Source: Lethocerus indicus
Lineage: Eukaryota > Arthropoda > Insecta > Hemiptera > Belostomatidae
Assembly: GCA_019843655.1 (NCBI GenBank)
Contig: JACDQD010000004.1
Span: 26,547,872 to 26,611,871, forward strand
Direction of reading: 5' to 3'
Length of the DNA stretch: 64,000 nucleotides
The notes under the pieces were generated by a model. It was given only the letters and a program-made list of their open reading frames with translations, ran no database searches and was not told the origin of the DNA. The position numbers were made by a program, and so were the translations under genes. Below are positions 1-13,103 of this stretch, piece by piece. The stretch's first letter is position 1. Every line of letters starts with the position of its first letter.

Positions 1-76
1 CTCATCATAACACTCTGTTCTGAAAGTGCTCGTCAGGCAAGTGCTCGACTGTTTGGACGAAGGCAACCTAACTTAC

Positions 77-159
77 CTGGGTCAACACCCGGCGGCGTTT
101 TACGGCTAATTTCCTCTCGAACAATAACAGAGACAACAGTCGACAAACAATAACAGTGC
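77..159 (-). other. Weak candidate for a further GPCR exon at the window edge
   Basis: On the minus strand an open stretch ends at a strong donor, CAG|gtaagt (exon end at 77). Entered in phase 2 after an AG near 160, it would read CTVIVCRLLSLLLFERKLAV followed by KRRRVLTQ, which resembles the end of a TM5 and a basic third intracellular loop. The proposed acceptor lacks a pyrimidine tract. A better acceptor at about 114 would give a short exon that does not complete TM5. This could be the next GPCR exon or chance. Confidence 0.2.
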
Positions 160-3100
160 ATCTCGTGTTTTTTCGCGATTGCAGAATGAAGAATACGCTA
201 CAACTATTCTTTGATACGACACCTAATAAGGAGAAGTTAACAATATATTAAAATAATTGAGTAAACATATTCTCACCACCCATTTTGACCATGAACATTT
301 AAGGTTCGTTTGGAGCTGCTTTTATACTTTCCCGTATCATATTTTATGATCCTTTTGTGCGAGAGTAATAAGCAATTCAATACCGACAGAAATTGGATAC
401 GTACGGAAGAACCCGAACGAGTGAGCCAAATCAGAACGCGAGATTTAATGGTGTGTGTGGCGGTGGTAGGGCTGAGTTGTATGGGATACAATTTCTTGTT
501 TAATTCAACCTCGGGCTCCATTGTGACGGGGTGAAACCTTCCTAGTGCTGTTAGAGGAGACAGCTCGAGTTCTCGGACGCCCAGTTGAATACCGCTTCAG
601 GGTGGGTGCCGGCTGCTACTCGTATCCTTAATTCATTGGTTCATTCGAAGCGACAGTATTAGCAATGGAGTGTCGCCGCCGACCTGACGTTTTCAACGCC
701 CAGTCGCCGATACATTATATTCTCGATATTGCGTCGTAGATCGGCGGACATTTTTGAAATGATTTCAACTTGACAAAGCTCGTCAAAATATACTGCCCGC
801 AAGTACGCCCTGCCATATTTCAGCAATGGGTACGATGTTCAAGCGGTATATCCCCGCAGCTTGATATTGGCACGAATGGATACTCTCCTGACACGAAGAG
901 AGCCCCACTTCTAGGTAACTTCGCACTCTGTGTTCACATTTGGAACGGAACTGTTGTAGTGGCGTATTCAATTAATGTCTGCTTTTGACTGCCCCTCTGC
1001 TGGAGCACTGTGGTGTTAATTAATACTTGGAATTTGGTATACGCGTGACCACGATACGGGTCTGTGTTATTAAACCGCATAGAGTGTGTATGTTGAAGAG
1101 TTTAGGCTGAGGATTGGGATCATGTGTTGCGTGAAATTGGACTAGTATTTATAAGGCATTTTCCAGGCGATGTATTCTTTCTTTTATCACCGAGCAAGAA
1201 GGTATGGTCAAGTGGAATAGACGAGTATTCTCTACTTTGTTTTTGGGTAGGAAAATATTGAAGAGAGGAAATAGAAGGATGGTGTCTTCTTAACGTGAGA
1301 GTGGGGGATCAAGAAATTTGAGAGGACTGGCGCTCACGAGTATGCAGGGGGCGAAGTATTTTTCACACCGAATTCATTCCGATTTACGGTTCGGACCAAG
1401 GTTTTTCCACTCAGACCCAGATTTAGATCGCCGAAATTTCGGAGAGGCTGTTACATATATAGAGTATGACGTCAGATAGTGCCGAAGGAATTCACGAATG
1501 CAAAGTTATTCAGTCAACAAACGGATAATATCGCACGCCGAACAATTACTATTAATATTATAACCTAGAGCCAGACTAGTAACATTTATATCCCAGTTAA
1601 AAATTAACAATGCTTACTAAAACAAATAATAAAGAAGAACCGAGACACAATACATAAAATTAAATCCAATCTTATAATCAATGTACTAGAAGGTAGTAAA
1701 TGTTTCAAATAATTTTTTAAAGAATGAAAAAACCGTGAGGAATTTCTTCGTTCTGTAATTTGGACAATTGAACATATTTTCCATTTATTGGCTTTTCTAT
1801 ATTAAGTTTCCGGTTTAAGATTAATTTATTTTCTAGCTTTTAAGCTGTAGAATCCCTTTACTATTTAGTTTCACAAGTGACTCGCCGTGACGGCTTTTTA
1901 GAATATTTAAAAAAAAGTATTTCCCCGAAGATGTAGTTCCTATACAGTCGTGTGTAGTTGCGGTATATGTACGAAAACGTTTGCATTGGCACTCGAGAAA
2001 GGGAAGGAAGCATTTAGTGAAATCCTTTGATCTGTTGAAATTCGAAATGTGAGTATCCCGAATTTTGGTACAAACATTGAGTAAGTAAGGGTGGTGTAAT
2101 ATTAAGGTAGTAACAACGGTGGTTCACCTGTAGTAGGGGCCGGGGCATTGTGCTCGGTCGGCTCTCGAGGCTTAGGGGCCTCACTCCAGTGGATCCTCTC
2201 CCGCCGGATACTCGAGCCAGGCCCCGACCACCTCCGGGCCCCCTTCAATTATCAGAACGCCCCCCTTCCCTAACTAAGAAACCGCCCCGTTCATTGTTTG
2301 TTTCCAGGAGATGACGGAATGCCAGGATGGCGCAAAATAAGCCGGCCGACCTGTCGGCACCCTTTGAATAATGCATACCGCTTTCATACGAAAATTTGAC
2401 GAGGTCCCCCTGACTTCTGCCCGTACGTGTTATGCTAATCGGCGCTATAATGTAGGTGAGAGTCCGCCGGCCCGTCCACCATAGCCTATTCATGAGGCCC
2501 GATATATTTATTGCCGATTTCGTAGAATCGCCTCATTATGTATCATTTTCATAATTGACGGCCTTCGCTTGCGTTATGCGTTCACACTTTTTGGCCTCGG
2601 TCCAATAAGTCGTGTGACTATATGGAAAATTGTCAACGTTGTTTTGTCTTTATTTATGCACCCGGCTTAGTTGAATGAGGATAATTATGGGGAAGTGTGT
2701 CAGGGATAGCTCGTGTGGATTATTATCTCGTTTCGTTTTCTGGCTTCTGGTAATTCTCTATTTACACGAGTTTAATAAAATAACGAGCAAACTTCGTATT
2801 GACAGTGTCGTTAATACTAGATTGTAAATTCATTATACAGGTTGTCCGAGAAGTAATCTTCAATAATTGAGGACCTGATGGCCCATCCAGGAGACAACAT
2901 AAAAGACCGGCTCAAAGCGCAGTGGTTATGGAAAAAATCTAATTATACATTTTTTCACGAGGTACTTTCATTGCATCACAAAAGCAATTTAAGCAAGGGT
3001 GTTGCTGTGAAACAATTGCAAAGGGTACTAAATATCTTTATTACGCAGATCCCATTTTCAATTTCTTACTTCTCGTTTACAGCGTCTTATGCAATCACGA

Positions 3101-3434
3101 ACGCTATGAATTTCGTGAAAAGGTTTGACTTTGCGCTAAACCGCGAATTTCGCCAACAGACTAAATCCGGTCGAATTTTGAGGAACGTTTGCTCATGTAT
3201 AAATTCCACCGACCGCTTAGTGGGGGAAGCCTCCCACAGGTCCTGCCCGGTGACCTGATCCTCGCTCTGAATGTATTTCTAAACCGTGTGATGTCGGTCA
3301 GCCCCCTTTTCTGTATACCTGTAGTCTGAATATCTGTCTGATCAGTTATCCACCTGCTCAGCTAGAAACGTGTTGCGCGCACAAGGACAAAGAAATGCCC
3401 TTCAAATATATCCGTTAAATATAAATATATTAAT

Positions 3435-3443
<9 letters not shown>

Positions 3444-3490
<47 letters not shown>
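3444..3490. repeat. (AT)n microsatellite
   Basis: This is an uninterrupted AT dinucleotide run, preceded by an ACACATACAT lead-in. It is non-coding. Confidence 0.95.
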
Positions 3491-3496
<6 letters not shown>

Positions 3497-6400
3497 TAAC
3501 TTATTAACAAATAAGGGGGTTAACTATTTACCCTCGTTACTTACTAAATTAAAATAATTTTTTGTAATTAGCAATAAAATAGATTGGTTCACAAATAAAC
3601 TAATCGAGAGAGCTTTAAACCTAAAATTGTGTTTCAGGTGTATGCATTTTGTAGCCACTGGGCACAGATACAAGTTGAGTTAGTATTTCTACAAAAAAGA
3701 ACCTTCACACTAATACAATTTTTTTTTCGTCGTACATTAATTCGCGTTAATATAAATCGAATATTTTATTGGGAGGAAAGCCATAATGGTGGTAATCCGT
3801 CGCGATGCCACAAACCGTGGCACACATGTGCATAATAACCCTGTACAAATTAACTTTCATCGTTATAAGTTCGCGACAATAAGGGTGAAGGTTGTTTATT
3901 ATTTATAGAATAACTTAAATCGCCATTAACACGGCGTCGTAACTACATATGAGTCCTCCCGTCTTAGACAAACTTACATACATTAAACATTCCAGTTACT
4001 TCTCCACTCTAGAGCGATTTTATTCTCCCTCATTATAAACATATACTGTCGACTGTTTTATTTTAAAATTATTAATGACGAAATGAAAAATTCGCACAAA
4101 ACGAATCGTTAATTAATTTGAATTTTAGTGTGATCCTCAAATCGTCTGTTTTTTCATCTACTACCAAGTATCTTAAGTCAGACGGGTAGACTTCTGGTCT
4201 AAAGGAGATGTTACGAGTTTATTTTATGCTATAAAATGTTTATATTCTGGAATGTCGTTACTGATAAAACAGCGTAGGTGGGTTCGATACCAGGCGTACT
4301 TCCGTATCGGGTTCGGCTCTCTGGGTAGGCTCCGGTGGTCTCAGTCAATATGTCCGATAAGGTGCATTGCCACAGGGAGTAAGAGAATTTCATCGCCTGG
4401 ATTATCGTAAAAGATAAAAATACAAAACCGGATTCCAGTTGAAGAGAGAGAGAGGTAAGAGGTCGATCGACAGCGGTTGTTTGCATGACCTCAGCCTCGG
4501 CTGCTGTGCTCTAGTGAGACGCTGTGAAATGGTTGAGACGGGTGGTGAATCTCCAAGTCGTACCTTACGACTCAATCAGAATTGATTCTAACCTATTTCT
4601 TTATTTATTATCGAACAATGTTTCGACGTTGCCCTGGTAAGCTTAAAATACCACCAAGACCATTTCATATTTTGTCAATAAAATGCACTTTCTGCAACGT
4701 TATGAGAACAAATTAAAAACAGATCGCGACGGGGAAAACGTTACACGCAATAGATAAATTTAGAATAAATAGGTCATCGTTTCGGTTATTCCTGGCTTCG
4801 GTATCTAGTTTGGAACGGTACAATAGTTCCTTATGGAGGTTGAGTGTACAAATTTCTTGTCGGATCTCCTCGTTATAAACCTATACCCTTAGCGGATCAC
4901 AGATTGCGATTGCTTCTTTTTTCCTCTGGAGTATTCGCGCGGGCAGATTTTTTCTCTCGTTTCCTAGTCAAAGCACCCCCGCCACTGGCACAAGATTTAT
5001 GGAAGATCTAATACATAACGGAATTGGGTTACTGGATTATTTTTCGATATGTGTGTGTGTGTGTGTGTGCCTGCAAGAGGTATCTTTAACAACACGTCGC
5101 GTGAGATGAATAGAAAGAAATTTCATCTGAAAAATATATCATGAATTACTTCGAAACATAATGTCAATACACAAAAACAGTGGCGAGGAAAGAGACTCCA
5201 TTCCAGTCACTAATGTTAATGTGTTGTATGAAAAATACGACGTTTTTTATCAAAACGTAACCTTAATCTATAAAATAATGAGACGAGGGCCAAAGTTGCA
5301 TAATCCCATAAATTTCATTTCACTCACGATTTACAATTTCAAAACGCTGTTAATGTTTGAAAGCTGAAATTCCAATATACTATAGCCGTTACGTACTTGG
5401 AAGGAAACGTGGAGGCGCTTAGAAATAATTGTGGCTAGGCCAGCAGGTGGGAAAAATGTTTTGAAATATGATAAACTCTGAATGATCTTACCTTTATCCT
5501 GAAATCGTTAAAATAAGAATTATTATGTAGAATTATTATAAATTATTATGTTCGTATTTTTCTCAGTCGAAAAAATATCGACACCCAGTTCCCAAGGGAA
5601 CGAGAAGGAACTCCTGAGGTTTTTTTTTTAATTCATCCCATTTCGTTTGATGTGTCCTATGCTTTCGCCCATTTCCGCTCATTAATTTTGATTTCTCAGC
5701 GCCTCAAGACCACGTGTCCAAACAAGAACAGATTCCCTGTGCCGCAGCCACTTTCTGAGCATTCTCTTCAATTGGACGCCCACGTCTATACCCCCCAACG
5801 TGAACATAGAGCCCAGTGAATAAAAATAACTAATTAGACGAGCCGCAGGCATCTAAGGTGTAAAAATTATAGTTACAACACTACAGCCCGTGACGTTACA
5901 TTGTGAACACATATTCTATTTCTCGATTCGAGTGGACGGGAATTCTCCTTTGTAGGGTGAGGGTCAGGAAGAAGTTTTCCGGATTTTTCGATGAGGCAGC
6001 CGAAATGTTTGACCGAAATCGAAGAGTAAGAACGACACAAAAAATAAAAATCGAGTCCCCTAAATTTGATGTTTTGACCGATCGGGTGTTAATTCATTTG
6101 GGCGGGGTTGTCGGAACGGAACAAACTCAGGGCCGATATCTGACAAAAAACCGGATCTTTAATTTTTCCAGGCAATAAGAATGGGCGTTGAGTGGCACAA
6201 AGCGTCCGCAGCCTCGGGGAATTTACGATTGCTAAAGTCTTTGCTGCGACAAAAACAGAACTTTCGACAACTTCCGGCCGAACTTTTCTTTACTGTCGCA
6301 CTTCAAAAGTTAATCAGGTAAAAGTACTTTGAGTGTGTAATAAATACCCACCGGGCTCCCCACTGTAGTCCTTATTTTTATGCAGACAAAGTAATGTTCT

Positions 6401-6789
6401 CCTTTTCGCGTTTCAACCGTTTCTCCTTTTCCGACGGATGAGGAGTGCTCTCTAATGAAATTATAATAACGCGTTTCTGTGAAATTCCAACATAGGTTTT
6501 TTTTAATTTAATGGTCCAACGTTGTTTGAGTGTGGAATATTCCTTGACGCCTCGTGCAGTCATACGCATTTTCTTAGAATTGCGAAATGTTCGCAACCGA
6601 AACTGTCATATCACTGCAAATGACGTTAATTATAGTCGTTGGTTCGAATAAAAAAAAAGAAATAAGGGTGAAACGAGTGCAGAGAACTGAGGTACAATAA
6701 AATAGTGCAGTTTAATAGGGTGGGAAGGAAGCGACAAGTGTCCGAATGGGTTGGGCGTTTGTTGCGTTCACTCTAGAAACACTGCTCGG

Positions 6790-6798
6790 ATCTCTCTC

Positions 6799-6869
<71 letters not shown>
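6790..6869. repeat. (CT)n microsatellite
   Basis: This is a CT dinucleotide run of about 80 bases with a single interruption (CTAT) near its left end. Confidence 0.95.
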
Positions 6870-6871
<2 letters not shown>

Positions 6872-8153
6872 AGACGGTAATGCCATTAGGGAAGTTGGCC
6901 GCAGACTAGGAAGCGGCCAATGTTTTATTGTACCTTCCCCCTAAGAGGGTACCGCAGGTATTACCAGGATCTAATGAGAGCCTTCCCCACAAAATCCCTT
7001 TACTTTGTCGCCGATACCCAGCAGTATTATACGGCAGCAAAGACTTTTTTACCAGGCGTACTTTGGCCCCCAGTCAAAGTTCGAACTTTATCCGTTTATG
7101 ATTTTCTACTTCGCGGTAGGCGATGTTTAACCCCTTATGGGTTTACCCTTCTCAGATCTTTTACCACATGAGTAATATTACCATTGTTAGAACTGTATTG
7201 ATGTATCGCTACGACACACGCATCAGTCGGAACACACATCCAGTATATGTTACAGGGTGATTACTCTGCATAGATTATGATCGCAATACGTTGAGGAACG
7301 GGGCATTCAACCCGCCTATGATCGATAAATCCACTACAATAGCAACCTATCGCGGACTGCAAACATTAACATGATATATTCCATACGGACTTTCGCATAA
7401 CACACGGCCGAACGCAACATTAGCAATACTCTCTTACGAATGTTTGATTATTTTGATCACCTAGCTAAAATTTACAGGTACTACTAAAAAGGCCATTTTT
7501 AACGAATTAAGTTTCATATTGAATTTCGAACGTGTCGCTGAAAATGCTTACAATTTGATTTTAAAAAAATAGCGCAAATCCTTTACTGTTATCCCCAACT
7601 CCTATTTGTACGAATCGGTTAATGTTTGTCTTCCATTAGAGACCCTCGGAGGGACCAAAGCTCTCGCCGTTATCCCCACATCAAACCTAATCCACTGCAA
7701 TCTACGCCGGTGCCTAAAGTACACTCGGCATGTTATACACTACAGCGTACATCACCGAGAACCCAAACTTTTCTCATCCGGGTAAACCCGATAAGGCTTC
7801 ACTTGAACAGTGGAACTGAGCTCTGTCCACTAATGAGAGCACCCTCCATTCCCGTCCCAAGTAACCTCCAGTCTATCTCTCCAGCTTCAGTCTCCCGTCC
7901 TTTCCCGCTTTATTTTCGAACATTATCGTAAAAGTTTATTACCGGTTACGTTTCCACTGTTTTCAGATTCTTTTCTGAATCAAAAGTACTCATCATTTGA
8001 AGAAAAATAATCTTTAGATTTATCACCTCCTTTATCACTATCTTTAGTAAAAATGCTTAATGGGTAATTGCAAACATTCTAGTAATGGTAAAATTGCTAC
8101 TAGGATTGCTACAAGGGAATCACTGTAAAAATAAAAATTAATATTCTACTTAC

Positions 8154-8245
8154 ATGGCGATAAACAGTCCTCTCATATAATCTTGCATGTCACCCAACAA
8201 ATTGATGGCGCACAACCCGACTCCGTGGAACTGAGGGAAGTATTG
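8154..8245 (-). CDS. Orphan class A GPCR, third coding exon (ECL2-TM5), gene continues left
   Basis: Acceptor ctgttacag|CAATAC enters in phase 0 directly after the DLQ end of the previous exon. The donor GCCAT|gtaagt leaves in phase 2. The 30 complete codons read QYFPQFHGVGLCAINLLGDM and then QDYMRGLFIA. This supplies the ECL2 cysteine (C206, partner of C127) and the beginning of TM5. No TM6/TM7 exon with the expected W-L-P or NPxxY motifs was found to the left. The rest of the receptor should therefore lie mostly or wholly outside the window. The intron separating this exon from the TM4 exon is about 14.3 kb and contains the oppositely oriented gene at 9934-12498. Confidence 0.75.
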
Positions 8246-9178
8246 CTGTAACAGAAAAACTCAATATCAATTTGGAGCTTTAAAAGAATAGAAAAAATTA
8301 CAAAGAAAAAACAATTACAGGAAGGTTGGCGAAAATTGAAAAATTCTTTATGCAAAAACGAACCAATCATTCTTTGGCTGTTCAATTACAAGCAGGAGAC
8401 ATCAGTAAATTATAAATTGTGAGCTCGCTATAAACAGAGAGGTGGCTATCCCAGTGCAATATCCAGTGCTTCCAAAATACCATTATTTGGCGCATACATT
8501 TCACTGTTACGCAACATTTCGATTTACATTTATACCCTCGAGTTATGAATATTATTCATGAGTCGGGAAATTACAATTTGAAAAAGAGGGAATTTTCATT
8601 TTCCGTGTTACCTCCATAATACGACCGCGCGGTGAACGGAAGAAAATCAGGCAATGGGAGAAAACGAGTGTACTCACTGTTCAACCTGCGAATATGACAG
8701 TTTATGTTGACTATATTAATTAACAGTGCTATAATTCTATAAAGCATACGATCTCCAGTGCCTCAAACGAGTGAGTGGAGTGAGTGTTCTCGGTTTTTTA
8801 TTATTGTAACTTTGACCAGAGTTGGTCAAACGTTTTTTTCTATTGGAGGAAATATAAATATACACTGTCCCGCGAAACATTGTGCCTCACCCGTTGTGCA
8901 TTCGAATCCCGCGTGTATTACTATGCAAGCCCGCCTCCCTTCCTGGCCCAAACCAATTACCGTTAGTGGGGATATTTTCACCTGCACCGATGGATCATGA
9001 CCACGTGACCAGGCATCGGTCCGGACAGATGATGCTAAACCACCTTATCGATGGTGCTTAAATTCAAACCCGTGTACGGTGCTGGAATGCCGAAACATTA
9101 ATAGTAGCATAATGAGTATAGCATTTAAAAACTGAAATCTATTCGTTGTAACAGAGTGTACATAAAATATTATTTAAA

Positions 9179-9184
<6 letters not shown>

Positions 9185-9221
<37 letters not shown>
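9185..9221. repeat. (AT)n microsatellite
   Basis: This is an uninterrupted AT run inside the GPCR intron, 700 bases upstream of the nested gene. Confidence 0.95.
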
Positions 9222-9222
<1 letters not shown>

Positions 9223-9933
9223 CAGTCAAATGGCAGGAAAAAAATTGAAGTACTTTTCGATAATTTAGCAAAGTATGCGGCCGTATAAATTTAGAAACGG
9301 GATGCAGTATCAGACGAGCGATGATAGTGCGAACTCTCGCACTCCTCGATAGCTTAAAATAAATTGAAAACGACCGACTGATTTAAATCAAAACATAGTC
9401 GAATGTTTTAAAGCAGCCCGTCGATTGCTAAAAGCTATTCTTGCGTACGAAAAATTACATTCTGCCGCTTCAGATGTCGATAATTTTGTCACGGACACAA
9501 ATTATGCGTCCGTAACCGAATTATTTTTAATTACATCTTAATCTCCTTTCATTTCATTATAAAATATACAATACATTTATGCTATGTATTTGATGAAATT
9601 AATGTGAAAACTCTGAAAACTATGTGAAGTGAACGATGAATCTTCACAATAAACCATCCATATTATTTAAACTCGACGATCTCGTACTGAAACGAATATG
9701 AAACAGTTTTTTTTTTATTTTACATAACTACAATATAATTATAGTTGCCCCAGTGCCGTGCGTAACCAGCGACCGGGCTTCGATTACCATGACCACGCGC
9801 TTCCGAGATACGATTAATTTTTTTAAGTTTTAATCATGGACTAACGACAAAATTTTCTTATACCAATACGGACCAAGAGTGGTTTCAGGATTAAATTTAT
9901 GGCTATCTCGGTGATGAAGAGCCGGAGGTGAAT

Positions 9934-12498
9934 ATGGCGTGGCGGCAGCAGTGGGACCCGCAACCTCCGTGCTACGACACCTACTACGGGGAGGGCGTCA
10001 TCGACCCTACCTTCCTCAACCCACCCACGGCCAGCGGTACCCCCAACAGTTTTTTCATTTTTCCAGCCCGCGACTATTACCAGTATTAAAGTACATTATG
10101 GAATCGCTTCCTACTCCCAGTGTAATATGTATGAGGAATTGTATTTTTAACCGGCAACCTGAACAGCTGTCCGCCTTAGCTGCGTCAACAGCCGAATAAG
10201 AAATCAGTTCTAGCTAGGTTCACATTTTTGATTGAACATCAAAATGCATATCATATGAATAAGGAACATGGATGCTTGGCTTCTACCTCCCAGTGCCCAA
10301 GAAATATGATCGGAACAGCGAATCCTGCACGTAGGCTTGTGGTTCGTGATTATTTAATTCTCCCACCATAATTTGTCACTTCCAATCCAATTAAACGTCG
10401 TAAATAATAATCACAATTATAAATAGTATTAAAATAAACGTTAAAAGGGTGGGAAGGCAAATCCTTTGCGGAGAGACAAGTGATTGTTATTAAGTATAGA
10501 ATGTATAGAGCTGAAAATCATCCGCCTCAGTCACCGAGCGGAGAAACATAAATAACTCAATTCAGTTAACACAACCGGGCAGAACGGACAAATGAATGGA
10601 CAAATCAGAATATATGGAGATTTTCGAGAACAAAGGCAACAGAATCATAACTTGGAATAGCGGTTTGGTTGGTATGCGAGGATTTAGAATACAATCTCTC
10701 TCTTGTTCTCTTCTGTCTCCGCTCGCCAGTTTTATCTTTTTAGACCGGTTTCGGTTACTAATTAATGTTGTCTCTTCGCTGAATTTGGGTGCTGCTGGCG
10801 ATGACCCAGCAGTTTTTTCTGGGACACCAGATAAATAAAAACGAAATTTTATTTCGATTCGACACCCGTTCAGCGCTCAGTGTCCGGAGATGAAGAATCC
10901 TGTCGCTCGGAAATCCAGAGACGGTACCGAGGGACATATGTGAAAGGGGGTGTAATTGTGGTTGCATAAGTCGTAAGACTTGAAGAGGGGGGCACTTTAT
11001 CTCTAGAAGGGGGAGGGGCGCCACTGACAAATGCTTCCAATTTGTCGAAGGCCGGCTCCAATGAAGTGGAAACAGAAATAAATCCCGGCCAAATCGGTTG
11101 CAACCTTAACCCCGGTTACCCAGCGCTATCTACTTTCCTGAGCGATTTTAAATTATTTCCTCGTCTCTTCAAAAATTATACCTCATTATCTTCAATAGCC
11201 AAGAGGATATACAAGAATGTCGGCACGAGGTCGTACTTATCATATTTTAGTAATAAGGAAGCGCCATATTTTTTTGTAATTACATTATTATTTCTTGTTT
11301 CGCAGATATGTTCTATGCCATGAGGGAGCGGCGAGAAGATTTTCCGACGGAGTAAGTACTAGAATATAGTAGTAGTAGTAATAGTAGTAGTAGTAGGTGG
11401 CAGAAGCGCCAAGTTGTTCGTAGCTTGAACACATGTTATTTATATGAAATAACTACTGAAATTACCATCAATTTTAAATTGCACACGGAGAATTTATATC
11501 ATCGGCAGTTATATATTCCTCCCGCGTAATTTTCTGTAACCACTCCCCTGAGGCATCAAAAGTGCAGTGGCGGTTCTGATAGCTGCATGCGAAGTACCTC
11601 AAAACATCACTTACAGAGTGCTGACTATAATGTCGAGGAACCGAATCGGTCTAGCTGTGTGAATCGGTCGGTTTGAGCGGAGACAGAAAGTACCAAAATT
11701 CATAAAAATGATGGTCACCTTTCCCAAGAGCAATTCTCAAACAACACAAGCACAAAAAATGACGGAGGTGCAGATATGCAAGGAATAAAACAATTATGTG
11801 CTGGTTTTCAGACCAGCGGAGGCGTTGGCTTGGGTGAGTGACACGGGCCCTCTCACCTGGTCCTACTTGAACGTTCGTCGTGAGCGGATGCCCTTCGACT
11901 ACCTGGAGGACATAGAACAAGAAGAGTTCATGTACCGTCCCCAGCAGTGCCCACAGATATCTCCCGGCAGCCCTGTCTACCGAGTCCTCGGAGGCAGGTC
12001 ACCCTCACCCTCACCATCATCAATCCGCCCATCGCCCACGTCCAATCTCCCATCACCCCGGTATCTCTTTCCTTATTTAATAACTCCTTATGTTTATAAT
12101 TATATAGGAGGATACAAAGTATCCATCATAAAGCTAGATTTTTACATTCATTCTGTAAAAGAAATATCGAGGAATGTGTAAGTGGCATGATATTGGGAAG
12201 AACGTTCCTCAATTTCGTTCGCGAAATATAGCATCATGTAATAAATTGACTAATGTATATATGTTTGCTCAGTGCTGATGCGGAAGGATGTTACGCAGAG
12301 TGGTCGTCGACGCCTAGGACCAGTCGGAGGATGGAGATGGGAACGCCTCGGCCGAGGGTGCGGAGGAGGCTGCGCTTCGACTCGGAGTGCGAGCCGATGC
12401 CAGCTCCACCTCCACCGGCCCGCTACCAGTGCCCCGACGAGGACGACGAATGGGACCTCCAGGCTCACATCCACGATAGGACCGGCAACATATTTTAG
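9934..12498 (+). CDS. Uncharacterised four-exon gene nested in the GPCR intron, 207 aa
   Basis: The coding exons are 9934-10036, 11306-11351, 11812-12060 and 12273-12498. Their junction phases (1, 2, 2) all agree and give 208 codons including TAG. ATG (9934) follows an in-frame stop 39 bases upstream. The protein starts MAWRQQWDPQPPCYDTYYGE, continues with an acidic/aromatic region containing WSYLNVRRERMPFDYLEDIE and a Ser-Pro-rich stretch, then a basic RVRRRLRFDSE segment and an acidic end (DEDDEWD...GNIF). I see no transmembrane segment, signal peptide, zinc finger or known catalytic motif, so it is probably soluble and partly disordered. The first donor (G|gtaccc) is weak; exon 2 has an excellent donor (gtaagt). 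AATAAA lies 45 bases past the stop. I do not recognise the family. The phase agreement and GC-rich codon pattern make a real gene likely. Confidence 0.7.
11366..11398 (+). repeat. (AGT)n trinucleotide repeat
   Basis: This is an AGTAGT-type triplet run with one AAT interruption, just beyond the donor of exon 2 of the nested gene. Confidence 0.85.
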
Positions 12499-12515
12499 CA
12501 AATCCGCCCCAACAG

Positions 12516-12537
12516 ACGGTCACCCTTGTCTGACCGT
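12516..12537 (+). other. Short 3'UTR inverted repeat of the nested gene
   Basis: A perfect 7-base inverted repeat (ACGGTCA / TGACCGT) with an 8-base loop lies 18 bases beyond the stop at 12498 and just before the AATAAA signal. It could form a small stem-loop in the 3'UTR. It may equally be chance. Confidence 0.3.
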
Positions 12538-12542
12538 TCCAA

Positions 12543-12548
12543 AATAAA
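12543..12548 (+). terminator. Polyadenylation signal AATAAA of the nested gene
   Basis: A canonical AATAAA hexamer sits 45 bases downstream of the TAG at 12498 in the sense direction. It would define a very short 3'UTR. Confidence 0.5.
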
Positions 12549-13024
12549 ATAATGTGAAAATTATTGAAATCCGTTTGAAGTATCCTTAAACTGGCTTGGA
12601 GTTTCTTCACTCGCAATAGCAAGTTTGCTGTCATAGGCTGAACCACTGCGTATTTTTGGCGTTAGCGTTCACTCCAATATCGACCCGGAGGAATCTAAAA
12701 GCGAGGACGCTAACTCTTCCACGATTATTTTCAGACGTAGGCTGTACTGATGTTCAGAAGGTACATCGTGGTGGTAACTCCTCCGTAGACAATATGTGAC
12801 GTCGAGAGGGTCGAAATCGCCGTGAAAAACTGAAATACCTTAAACTTAGTTACTGAGTACAGATGAAGAAAACAATGGAAAGGGGCCATAATTCAATAGA
12901 CTCCAATTATTAGGTTAGGTTCAGCCACGTAGTTTAAAACAAAATCTGACGGAATGAAAATTTTATACCAATCGCGATTCGGGGAAGTCTGGATATTAAT
13001 TAAGGGGCCGTTTTCTCGTTCAAA

Positions 13025-13052
13025 GAGAGAGAGAGCGAGGAAGAGGGATAAA

Positions 13053-13090
<38 letters not shown>

Positions 13091-13103
13091 GTAAGAGAGA
13101 GGG
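13025..13103 (+). repeat. GA-rich microsatellite region
   Basis: This is an imperfect GA dinucleotide array; its purest part is about 13056-13087. Confidence 0.9.

Larger units (their letters stand above)
1..8153. other. Probable GPCR intron or downstream sequence, no supported gene
   Basis: No conserved coding exon was found apart from the weak candidate at 77-159. The stretch contains an (AT)n tract (3444-3490), a short (GT)n (5048-5070), a (CT)n (6790-6869), a GC-richer block around 2130-2500 and scattered tRNA-promoter-like or repeat-like fragments (for example near 4270-4330 and 7250-7330). The longest open frame (2878-3258, plus) matches no family I know and has no splice context. Confidence 0.5.

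Noticed and set aside
7626..7931. 101-codon plus-strand open frame rich in Pro/Ser/Arg
   Set aside because: No splice context, no recognisable domain, no repeat of the sequence elsewhere in the window; likely chance.
12314..12646. 110-codon minus-strand frame over the last exon of the nested gene
   Set aside because: Shadow of the GC-rich coding exon, Arg/Pro/Ser-rich and without conserved features.
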